Source: Oscillibacter valericigenes
GTDB taxonomy: Bacteria > Bacillota > Clostridia > Oscillospirales > Oscillospiraceae
Reading direction: 5' to 3'
DNA: 64,000 nucleotides
Assembly (NCBI RefSeq): GCF_021531915.1
Contig: NZ_JAFBIV010000008.1
Span: 34,868 to 98,867, forward strand
The first letter of the stretch is position 1. Every line of letters starts with the position of its first letter. Of this stretch, positions 52,494-59,564 are shown piece by piece. Made by a program: the position numbers and the translations under genes. Under the pieces are notes generated by a model, which saw only the letters and a list, made by a program, of their open reading frames with translations, searched no databases and was not told where the DNA came from.

Positions 52494-52590
52494 ACCCTTA
52501 TACCACTACAAGGGAAAATCGTGTTACTACGATAAGGTAGAACACCTCGAAGCGACACCCCAGCCTTATCGGCTGGGGTGTCTTCGTATC
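52494..52590 (+). ncRNA. tracrRNA of the type II-C system
   Basis: The anti-repeat begins TTATACCACTACAAG (52498-52512), which pairs perfectly with the 3' part of the crRNA repeat (CTTGTAGTGGTATAA), and ends with ACTACGA, which pairs with the repeat 5' end (TCGTAGT); the middle forms the usual bulge. ATAAGG follows the anti-repeat, as in Neisseria-type tracrRNAs. The tail ends in a 12-base-pair hairpin (GACACCCCAGCC-TTATC-GGCTGGGGTGTC, 52554-52582) followed by TTCGTATC without a T tract. It is on the cas9 strand and directly upstream of cas9. Confidence 0.85.
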
Positions 52591-52610
52591 TGAGAAAGGA
52601 GTTCTCTCAA

Positions 52611-55600
52611 ATGTCGGAATCTCATTACGCATTGGGGTTGGATATCGGAATTGGTTCCGTCGGTTGGGCAGTCCTCCAAAATAACTTGAATGGAGAACCA
52701 ATCCGCATTTGGGATCTCGGGGTCCGTATTTTTGACAAGGCAGAACAACCAAAGACGGGGGAGAGTCTGGCTGCGCCCCGTCGGGATGCCCGAAGTACCC
52801 GGAGACGTCTGCGTCGTCATCGTCATCGGCTGGAACGGATCAAATATTTGCTCGAGCAAACAAACATCATGACGTGTCAGGAAATCAAAGAATTTTACGA
52901 AAGGGGCGGCTTTACCGTCACTCCATATCAGCTTCGGGCAGAAGCCTTGGACCGCCTGTTAACGAAAGAGGAAATCGTAAGGGTGCTGATTCATCTGGCG
53001 CAGCGCCGGGGATACAAGTCCAACAGCACGGCAGAAGCAGCATCGAACAAAGAGGACGGCCTTGTAAAAGCAGCCATCAAAGAAAACCAGGACTGTATGA
53101 TGAAGAATGGCTACCGCACAGTGGGCGAGATGATGTATCGGGACCAAAGGTTCTGGCAGACAAATTCCGATGGGACCCGGTATCAACAGACCCGAAACAA
53201 GGCAGACGACTATCGGTTTACAGTGGATCGTATTTCGGTGGTAGATGAAATCCATCAAATTTTTGCAGCTCAACGACGCCTTGGCAGTGCATGGATGTCA
53301 GAGACGTTGGAGCATGTGTATCTCTCTATTTTTGAGAGTCAGCGCAGTTTTGATGAAGGGCCGGGAGGAAACAGTCCTTTCCGTGGTGGCGTTGCTGAAA
53401 AAGTTGGCAGCTGTACATTTGAAACGGCAGAGCCACGGGCTGCCAAGGCAACCTATACTTTTGAATATTTTAAGCTGTTGCAGGACCTGAACCATATGAG
53501 ATTGACCGGAAAAGGGCTTCCGTCCCACCCCTTGGATCAGTCCCAGCGGGAACTTCTGATTGCTGCGGCCATGCAGTCACCCTCTCTGAATTACGGACAG
53601 ATCCGCAAAAAATTGGCGCTGGATGAAAATACCTATTTCAACGATCTCTCCTATGGTGATAGAAGTCAGGAGGAGGCAGAAAAGAAAAAGTGGCCTCAGA
53701 TGCAGTCCTACCACAAACTGCGGACCGCGCTGAACAAGGTCAGCAAAAATGCCATACAGACGCTGAGTATACAGCAGCTTAATGAGATTGGGTCCATCCT
53801 GACGCTCTATAAAAGCGACGCTAACCGAATAGACGCACTGAGGAAGGCAAATATTCCTGAAATGTTTGACCAGGAACTATTGCCGCTGTCTTTCAGTAAA
53901 TTTGGAAATCTTTCCATAAAGGCCATGGAGAGATTGATTCCTCTTTTGGAATGCGGGCAGCGATATGATGAGGCCTGTTCCTCCATTTACGGCGACCACC
54001 GCGGCAGACAGTCGGAAGGGCGGAAAAACCGATTGTCTCTCAGTGATATTGAGGAGATTACCAACCCAGTGGTGCGGCGAGCTGTGTCGCAGACCATTAA
54101 AGTAGTCAATGCGGTGGTACGGACCTACGGGCCGCCGGATGTGATCCGCGTTGAACTTGCGCGTGAAATGAGCCGCAGCTTTGATGAACGCCGTAAAATG
54201 GAGAAGCGTCAGGAGGAGAATCGGGCTGCGAATGAACGGGCCAAGGAGCAAATCGCGGAATACAAAGGTGACCATGCCACAGGCCTGGATATTGTAAAGT
54301 TCCGCCTTTTCAAGGAGCAGGACGGCGTCTGCCTGTATTCGGGAAAAAATCTGGATATCTCCCGGCTGTTTGAACCGGGTTATGCGGATGTGGATCATAT
54401 CATCCCATACAGCCGCTGTTTTGATGACAGTTATCAGAATAAAGTCTTGGTACTGGCCAGTGAAAACCGCCAGAAGGGAAACCGGATCCCATATGAATAT
54501 TTCGGGCAGGACGAAGATCGCTGGCATAGCTACGAAGTCCGGACAGAAAATCTGATCCGCAGCTACCGGAAGCGGCAGAAATTGTTGAGAAAAGGACTTA
54601 CCGACGAAGAAAGCCAGGGCTTTATTGAGCGAAATCTCAAAGATACCCAGTATATTACCAGGGCGGTTTACCATCTTCTGCGGGATCATATGCTCTTTGC
54701 CGAGTCCCGCTATGAAAAGAGTCCTGTGCAGCCAGTCAACGGTGCTGTCACTTCCATGCTTCGGGGACGCTGGGGCATTCAGAAGATTCGGGAGGACGGA
54801 GACCTGCATCACTGCCTGGACGCGGCGGTGGTGGCATCTACCAGCCCAGGAATGATACAGCAGCTGACCGTATACAACCGGCAGAGGGAATCTCTGGAAA
54901 AAACTCCCGGAGTATATGTAGATGTATCTACCGGGGAACTGGTGGAACGGGAAAACTGTGATACCAGGCGCTGCCCGCAGTTTCCTCAGCCCTGGCCGCA
55001 TTTCCGCCAGGAACTGGAGGCGCGTCTGGACCCGGTGAATCCCCGGCACGCCATTGATCTCTTGAAGCTGAACACCTACGAGAGCAATGAGGAGATCAGA
55101 CCGGTTTTTGTCTCCCGAATGCCAAATCATAAGGTTACTGGTTCGGCACACGCCGAGACCATCCGCAGCAAAAAAATGGGCGATGGATATACAGTGACAA
55201 AAACAGCGCTGGCAGATCTGAAGCTCAATAAATTTGGCGAAATTGAGGGCTACTACAATCCGCAGAGCGATACGCTGCTGTATGATGCGCTGCTGACACG
55301 GCTGAAAGAATTCGGTGGCGATGGAAAGAAAGCGTTTGCGGAGCCGTTTTACAAACCGAAGCGGGATGGAACGCCCGGCCCCCGCGTGAATAAGGTAAAA
55401 ATTTTCGAGAAGTCCACGCTGAACCTTCTGGTTCGAGAAGGCGTTGCAGCCAATGGCAACACAGTCCGTATTGATGTGTTCCAGGTACCGGATGACGGAT
55501 ACTACTTCATACCGGTTTATGTGGCGGATACCAAGAAAGCAATGCTGCCCAGTAAAGCCGTTGTAGCGCACAAGCCCTACGACCAGTGGAAAGAGATGTC

Positions 55601-55916
55601 GGGTCAGCATTTTATTTTCTCCCTTTATCCCGGAGACCTGATACGCATTCGAAGCCGAAAGGGCATAAAACTGAAGCTGGCAAAGGGCGGCACGGGAGAA
55701 AGTGAAATCAGCCGGCAGGATGGACTGTATTACTATCGGGGAGGGGATATATCTACGGGGGCAATTTCCATCTCTACGCATGATCGGAGGTACGAGAGCC
55801 GAGGCATCGGCATCAAGACACTGCAATCCATTGAGAAGTATCAGGTGGATGTCCTGGGCAATTATCATAAAGTAAATCTCCCTGAAAAACGGATCCCGTT
55901 TACAAAGGAGGGCTGA
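52611..55916 (+). CDS. cas9: Cas9 endonuclease, type II-C
   Basis: An 1101-residue Cas9, the compact size typical of type II-C. RuvC-I: D11 in YALGLDIGIGSVGWAVL. The arginine-rich bridge helix is RRDARSTRRRLRRHRHRLER. RuvC-II: E515 in VIRVELAREMSRSFDERR. HNH: D595-H596 in ADVDHIIPYSRCFDDSYQNK. RuvC-III: H733-H734 and D737 in DLHHCLDAAVVA. All catalytic residues are present, so it should cut DNA guided by crRNA and tracrRNA. The C-terminal PAM-interacting region (about 850-1101) is unassigned. ATG 52611 follows GAAAGGAG; upstream in-frame codons lie in the tracrRNA tail. cas1 starts one base after its stop. Confidence 0.97.
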   Translation: MSESHYALGLDIGIGSVGWAVLQNNLNGEPIRIWDLGVRIFDKAEQPKTGESLAAPRRDARSTRRRLRRHRHRLERIKYLLEQTNIMTCQEIKEFYERGGFTVTPYQLRAEALDRLLTKEEIVRVLIHLAQRRGYKSNSTAEAASNKEDGLVKAAIKENQDCMMKNGYRTVGEMMYRDQRFWQTNSDGTRYQQTRNKADDYRFTVDRISVVDEIHQIFAAQRRLGSAWMSETLEHVYLSIFESQRSFDEGPGGNSPFRGGVAEKVGSCTFETAEPRAAKATYTFEYFKLLQDLNHMRLTGKGLPSHPLDQSQRELLIAAAMQSPSLNYGQIRKKLALDENTYFNDLSYGDRSQEEAEKKKWPQMQSYHKLRTALNKVSKNAIQTLSIQQLNEIGSILTLYKSDANRIDALRKANIPEMFDQELLPLSFSKFGNLSIKAMERLIPLLECGQRYDEACSSIYGDHRGRQSEGRKNRLSLSDIEEITNPVVRRAVSQTIKVVNAVVRTYGPPDVIRVELAREMSRSFDERRKMEKRQEENRAANERAKEQIAEYKGDHATGLDIVKFRLFKEQDGVCLYSGKNLDISRLFEPGYADVDHIIPYSRCFDDSYQNKVLVLASENRQKGNRIPYEYFGQDEDRWHSYEVRTENLIRSYRKRQKLLRKGLTDEESQGFIERNLKDTQYITRAVYHLLRDHMLFAESRYEKSPVQPVNGAVTSMLRGRWGIQKIREDGDLHHCLDAAVVASTSPGMIQQLTVYNRQRESLEKTPGVYVDVSTGELVERENCDTRRCPQFPQPWPHFRQELEARLDPVNPRHAIDLLKLNTYESNEEIRPVFVSRMPNHKVTGSAHAETIRSKKMGDGYTVTKTALADLKLNKFGEIEGYYNPQSDTLLYDALLTRLKEFGGDGKKAFAEPFYKPKRDGTPGPRVNKVKIFEKSTLNLLVREGVAANGNTVRIDVFQVPDDGYYFIPVYVADTKKAMLPSKAVVAHKPYDQWKEMSGQHFIFSLYPGDLIRIRSRKGIKLKLAKGGTGESEISRQDGLYYYRGGDISTGAISISTHDRRYESRGIGIKTLQSIEKYQVDVLGNYHKVNLPEKRIPFTKEG

Positions 55917-55917
55917 A

Positions 55918-56816
55918 ATGGAATATCGGAATATCTTTTTGGCAAATCCCGCACGAGTCAGTGTACAGCGCGAACAGTTGGTCATTGAACAGGCGGAGAA
56001 GTACATGGTACCGCTGGAAGATATCTCCGCTATTCTCATCGAATCCCGTCAGGTAACACTGACGTCGTACGCTGTTGCATCTTTGGCGGGGCACGGTATC
56101 ACAGTTTTCCTTTGCGATGACAGGCATCTGCCGAGCTGCCAGATATTACCCATCAACCAGTATTGCCGCCAGAGAAAGCTGTTGATGGCGCAGTGCGAAA
56201 TTGGAAAACCTCTACAAAAAAACTCTGGCAGCAGATCGTGATCCGGAAGCTGCAAAACCAGGCAAAGTGTCTGGAACTCATGCACCACGAAGAATGTGAA
56301 AAATTATATCAGATGGCGCACAGTGTCCTTTCCAATGACCATGATAATCGTGAGGCTGCGGCTGCTGCGATTTATTTCCCGGCATTGTTTGGCCGGGGCT
56401 TTTCCAGAGGCTCTGACGATCCCCGCAATGCTGCACTGAATTATGGTTATGCCATTCTGCGGGGTGGAATCGCACGGAATCTGGTAATCCATGGGCTGGA
56501 ACCTTGTATTGGCATCCATCATCGCAATGAATTGAATCAGTTTAATCTTGCGGATGACTTGATAGAACCATTCCGCCCGGTCGTTGATCTCTATGTGGCA
56601 ACTAATTTCTGTGAGGACGATGATGTGCTGACAGCGGAGCAAAAAGCGGGCCTGTTCAATCTGACAAATCACATGGTTCAGCAGGCGGGAAAGCGGTACA
56701 GGATTATGACCGCCATCGGTCGCGCCTCGGTGGCATTAGCAAACTCCATCGTGGATGAAGATGCAAAACTGGAATTGCCGCACCTGATTCCGCTGGAGCT
56801 GCACCGATATGAATAG
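55918..56816 (+). CDS. cas1: Cas1 integrase, split by a -1 frameshift at A-AAA-AAC
   Basis: The spacer-acquisition integrase. The first frame (55918-56241, 107 codons) gives the N-terminal domain (MEYRNIFLANPARVSVQREQ, GHGITVFLCDDRHLPSCQIL). At 56217-56223 the message reads A-AAA-AAC; one base back, the frame continues LWQQIVIRKLQNQAKCLELM and includes NYGYAILRGGIARNLVIHGL, GIHHRNELNQFNLADDLIEP to the stop at 56816. The joined product of about 300 residues is normal for type II Cas1. Either programmed -1 frameshifting makes the protein, or a one-base loss in an A run has inactivated it. Confidence 0.85.
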
Positions 56817-57129
56817 GCTTATGAGAATACTGGTGATGTTTGATCTGCCAGTCAAAACAAAAGCACAGCGCCGAAGCGCCGCGCAATTTCGTAAGTTCCT
56901 TGTAGAGGACGGGTACCATATGGTACAGTATTCTGTTTATGCACGGGTTTGTAACGGGCGTGATTCTGTGGAAGCCCACAGAAGACGAATCCAGCTGGCT
57001 TTGCCGCCCACGGGATCTGTGCGGATGCTGGTAATCACAGAGAAGCAATACAACGCAATCGAATTGCTAGTTGGTAAGCCGACGCCATATGACAAGCCGC
57101 AGCAATTTGAGCAGCTCATGATTTTTTGA
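56809..57129 (+). CDS. cas2: Cas2
   Basis: A 106-residue Cas2, structural partner of Cas1 in spacer integration. The ferredoxin-like fold is recognisable from MRILVMFDLPVKTKAQRRSA, with the conserved aspartate in the first strand, FRKFLVEDGYHMVQYSVYAR and the TGSVRMLVITEKQY strand. It overlaps cas1 by eight bases and completes cas9-cas1-cas2. No csn2 or cas4 is present, which defines type II-C. Confidence 0.94.
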   Translation: MNRLMRILVMFDLPVKTKAQRRSAAQFRKFLVEDGYHMVQYSVYARVCNGRDSVEAHRRRIQLALPPTGSVRMLVITEKQYNAIELLVGKPTPYDKPQQFEQLMIF

Positions 57130-57130
57130 A

Positions 57131-57169
57131 AAAAGCAGAACGATTTCGCAAGGAAATCGTTCTGCTTTT
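57131..57169 (+). terminator. Terminator of the cas operon
   Basis: A perfect 17-base-pair stem (AAAAGCAGAACGATTTC and complement) with a five-base loop and a T tract, beginning two bases after the cas2 stop. The AT-rich stretch 57173-57240 between it and the first repeat is the likely leader. Confidence 0.88.
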
Positions 57170-57240
57170 TCCTGTTTTCTTGGTATTTCCGGATAAAGCG
57201 CAAGGAAAAAGTGGCAATTTTTTGTTTCCCATTTTCGCCT

Positions 57241-57665
57241 ATTATACCACTACAAGAGAAAAAGGGGAACTACGACCCATAAGGGGCTTTCTGGAATCGT
57301 TCCACTATTATACCACTACAAGAGAAAAAGGGGAACTACGACGATGCACCTGACCGCACACTGCGGTTTGCCATTATACCACTACAAGAGAAAAAGGGGA
57401 ACTACGACCGACTGTCCGGGTTCTTTGGACGAACTTAAATTATACCACTACAAGAGAAAAAGGGGAACTACGACGTATGCGGTGTCTAAGGTCAACCAAC
57501 AGGCATTATACCACTACAAGAGAAAAAGGGGAACTACGACCACTGGATATGGCGGTCAAGGCGTTGGAGGATTATACCACTACAAGAGAAAAAGGGGAAC
57601 TACGACGGAATATACCCACACGAGCATACACTTTTCATTATACCACTACAAGAGAAAATAGGGAA
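57241..57665 (-). CRISPR. Type II-C CRISPR array, seven repeats, six spacers
   Basis: Six identical 36-bp repeats start at 57241, 57307, 57373, 57439, 57505 and 57571. A seventh at 57637 degrades after about 29 bases (AAAATAGGGAA). All six spacers are exactly 30 bp. The crRNA sense is the minus strand: there the repeat begins GTCGTAGTTCCCC and ends TGGTATAAT, a consensus extended -10 box, so each crRNA probably has its own promoter as in Neisseria type II-C. The degenerate repeat is distal to cas, placing the acquisition end beside cas2. Spacer targets cannot be determined by eye. Confidence 0.97.
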
Positions 57666-57720
57666 GTCTTACTTAGACTCCTTGATATCGGTCTGCGCGG
57701 AAACCAGCCGGGCAATAATC

Positions 57721-57746
57721 AATGTTGTCCTTATACGATCGCAGCA
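57721..57746 (-). repeat. Island right terminal inverted repeat
   Basis: Reads AATGTTGTCCTTATACGATC then GCAGCA; inverted match to 30573-30598 at 24 of 26 positions. Host cotJC sequence resumes at 57747. Confidence 0.85.
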
Positions 57747-58153
57747 TCAGCAGCAAGGTCCTCTGTCAGGTCGGCGATCAGGTCCCCCTTCACCGCCATG
57801 CTGGCGGCGCTCCAGGGGAAACCGGAGGCTGCAGTGGGGTAGACTCCTGCGGTGCGGTCCACGAAGTAGGTATCGAACCCCGCGGTCTTAATCTGATCTT
57901 CCGAAAGGTCTCGCGTCAGCTGGTGGACAATAGTGCCGATCATCTCCAGGTGCCCCAGTTCCTCCGTCCCGATATCGGTCAGCAAGCCCTTCAGCTCCGG
58001 GTAAGGCATGGAGTACCGCTGGCTCAGATACCGCAGGGAGGCTCCCAATTCGCCATCCGGGCCGCCATACTGACTGATGATCACGGCAGCCAGCTTGGGG
58101 TTGGTATTCTTGATCTTCACCGGATATTGCAGCTTTTTCTCATAGACAAACAT
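57731..58153 (-). pseudogene. cotJC: Spore coat protein CotJC, N-terminal fragment
   Basis: A manganese-catalase-family spore coat protein that reads 140 codons from ATG 58153 and ends artificially in the island terminal repeat (LAADAAIV). Native residues run to LTEDLAA (57749). Family features: MFVYEKKLQYPVKIKNTNPK, QYGGPDGELGASLRYLSQR, and the metal-ligand stretch DIGTEELGHLEMIG. The rest of the gene is at 30381-30572, joining as LAA-EQKAR. The ferritin-like four-helix bundle lacks its last helix, so the fragment is unlikely to bind manganese properly. Confidence 0.9.
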
Positions 58154-58659
58154 CAGGTGTTACCTCCTTCCTCCCAGGGCCAGGGGTCCTTCAGCCAGAC
58201 GTAGCCCTCCTCGGGCGTCAGGTCTGTCTGCAGCAGGGGGCCGTACATCTTCTGGAACTTCTCCCGGCCCTCCTTGGCCAGCTTGATATAGGTCCAGTAG
58301 AGCTGCAGGACCTCTTGGTCTTCAGGATGAGTGGTCAGATATAACCCCAGTTCGTCCACGGCAAAGTCCAGGGCCATCAGCTCTGCCAGAGCCGTATTGG
58401 CCATCTTTGTCTTGGCCTGGATGGCCGCCTTGAAGGGCAGGTCCAGACCGGGGAAGAGGGTACCGGTCTGCAGGGCCTCCATGCGGCTATACCGGACGGG
58501 ATTGGGCTCCTGCATGGGAACGAAGGGGAACGCCAGCGAAGCGCAGGGACCGGGCAGAGAGCCCTTGTCGACGCCGCAGCTGCCGGCGGCAGGCCGGTTA
58601 GGTCGTTCGGTAGGCTTTTCCATCGGCGATTCTGCCGGTTTATCCATCGGCTTTTCCAT
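58153..58659 (-). CDS. CotJA-CotJB fusion spore coat protein
   Basis: A 168-residue protein. Residues about 1-55 are proline-rich, low complexity with MEKP/MDKP repeats. Residues about 55-85 match the CotJA core (AFPFVPMQEPNPVRYSRM, EALQTGTLFPGLDLPF). Residues about 92-168 match CotJB (ALAELMALDFAVDELGLYL, EKFQKMYGPLLQTDLT, WLKDPWPWEEGGN). In Bacillus these are separate genes, cotJA and cotJB, ahead of cotJC. The stop overlaps the cotJC start (ATGATG), preserving the cotJ operon order. Start chosen at 58659 behind AAGGAGGA. Confidence 0.82.
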   Translation of the reverse strand: MEKPMDKPAESPMEKPTERPNRPAAGSCGVDKGSLPGPCASLAFPFVPMQEPNPVRYSRMEALQTGTLFPGLDLPFKAAIQAKTKMANTALAELMALDFAVDELGLYLTTHPEDQEVLQLYWTYIKLAKEGREKFQKMYGPLLQTDLTPEEGYVWLKDPWPWEEGGNT

Positions 58660-58753
58660 AGGCAATGGATTCCTCCTTGGAGAGCGTAGCCCGCGGCAAA
58701 CAGGCGCGGGCCCAACCCATCCTATGCGGCAGGTGGGGAAGAGGAGCCTGCCC

Positions 58754-58782
58754 TTGATTTCGCAGCGGGGAACCGTTATAAT
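58754..58782 (+). promoter_or_regulatory. Promoter of cwlD
   Basis: TTGATT and consensus TATAAT with a 17-base spacer. The predicted transcription start (about 58789) excludes ATG 58788 as a start codon. Confidence 0.6.
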
Positions 58783-58817
58783 CTGGTATGTGGGATAAGC
58801 CGTCAGACATAGGCTCC

Positions 58818-59564
58818 ATGGGGGTGTTGTCTGTGATCGTCCTGATTCATAAACGATTTCTTTTGGGGAGCTTGCTGGTCTTCTGCTGTGTGACGGGCCT
58901 GGCCGCCGTCCTCTACGCGGGCTTGCGTCCTGCCTGCGTTCCGGCCTTTGCGGCGCAGGGTGCGGATGCGGTGACCGTGGTGATTGACCCGGGCCACGGC
59001 GGCGAGGATGGCGGTGCCGTCTCACCGGACGGCGTGATGGAGAGCCAGATCAACTTGGCTGTCTCCCATCGGCTCAGCGACCTGCTGCGCTTTGCGGGCC
59101 AGCGGACTCTGCTGATCCGGACGGAGGATGTCTCTGTCCATACGGAAGGGGACACCATGCGAGCCCGCAAGGTGTCTGACATCCATCACCGCGTGGAAAT
59201 TGTGAATGCCACGGAGGGAGCGGTGCTTCTGAGTATCCACCAGAACAGCCTGCCGTCCTCCCGAGTGACCCACGGCGCCCAGGTGTTTTGGAACACTGGC
59301 GAGGGGGCCGAGACCTTAGCAGGTGTGGTGCAGGATGCCCTGAATACTGCCATCAACACGGGCAACGAGAAGCTGCCCAGAAAAATCCCCGCTACCATTT
59401 ATCTGATGAACCATGTGACGGTCCCAGCCATTCTGGTGGAGTGTGGATTCTTGTCCAACAGCACGGAGACCGCCAGGCTCCAGGAGCCGTCCTATCAATT
59501 GAAGCTGGCCGCAGCCATTGCCACCGGATACCTGCGCTGCCTGGCCGGAGAGGAAGTACCATGA
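58818..59564 (+). CDS. cwlD: N-acetylmuramoyl-L-alanine amidase CwlD
   Basis: A 248-residue zinc amidase needed for muramic-lactam formation in the spore cortex. An N-terminal hydrophobic segment (about 8-40, FLLGSLLVFCCVTGLAAVLY) directs export. The Amidase_3 domain has its zinc ligands in VVIDPGHGGEDGGA, the glutamate in GVMESQINL, the histidine in LLSIHQNS, and the catalytic glutamate in AILVECGFLSN. ATG 58818 is downstream of the mapped promoter. It overlaps radA by four bases. Confidence 0.9.
   Translation: MGVLSVIVLIHKRFLLGSLLVFCCVTGLAAVLYAGLRPACVPAFAAQGADAVTVVIDPGHGGEDGGAVSPDGVMESQINLAVSHRLSDLLRFAGQRTLLIRTEDVSVHTEGDTMRARKVSDIHHRVEIVNATEGAVLLSIHQNSLPSSRVTHGAQVFWNTGEGAETLAGVVQDALNTAINTGNEKLPRKIPATIYLMNHVTVPAILVECGFLSNSTETARLQEPSYQLKLAAAIATGYLRCLAGEEVP

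Larger units (their letters stand above)
30573..57746 (+). mobile_element. 27-kb island inserted in cotJC, with nested CRISPR-Cas9 cassette
   Basis: Ends are 26-bp inverted repeats with 24 identities (30573-30598 and 57721-57746), directly flanked by TC on the plus strand (GA in the gene) at 30571-30572 and 57747-57748. A further copy of the right end at 52335-52360, also followed by TC, divides it into unit A (about 21.8 kb) and unit B (about 5.4 kb, CRISPR-Cas9). GA dinucleotide junctions are typical of large serine recombinases such as TnpX/TndX, and one such enzyme lies at 35057-36613. No conjugation or relaxase genes of a known class are evident. Many genes are AT-richer than the core. 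Confidence 0.85.

Noticed and set aside
52498..52535. A possible stray CRISPR repeat upstream of cas9
   Set aside because: It has the repeat-like ends but a diverged centre and is followed by a tracrRNA-type hairpin, so it is the anti-repeat of the tracrRNA rather than an array remnant.
52088..52558. 156-codon minus-strand open frame before cas9
   Set aside because: It crosses a terminator, the island end repeat, a palindrome and the tracrRNA; only the short stretch in the end repeat (TTLIIARL) recurs at the right end, and that follows from DNA identity.
53877..56039. 720-codon open frame on the minus strand
   Set aside because: It lies entirely antisense to cas9 and the start of cas1, which have clear domains; the long antisense frame is a codon-bias shadow with no recognisable motif.
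57344..57661. Repetitive 105-codon open frame with LYHYKRKRGTTT units
   Set aside because: It is a translation of the CRISPR repeats; the 66-bp period divides by three, which keeps the frame open.
30573..57746. Tn7-like or CRISPR-associated transposon
   Set aside because: No TnsA/B/C or TniQ genes are present, ends do not show Tn7 features, the duplication is two bases rather than five, and Cas9 has intact nuclease sites.
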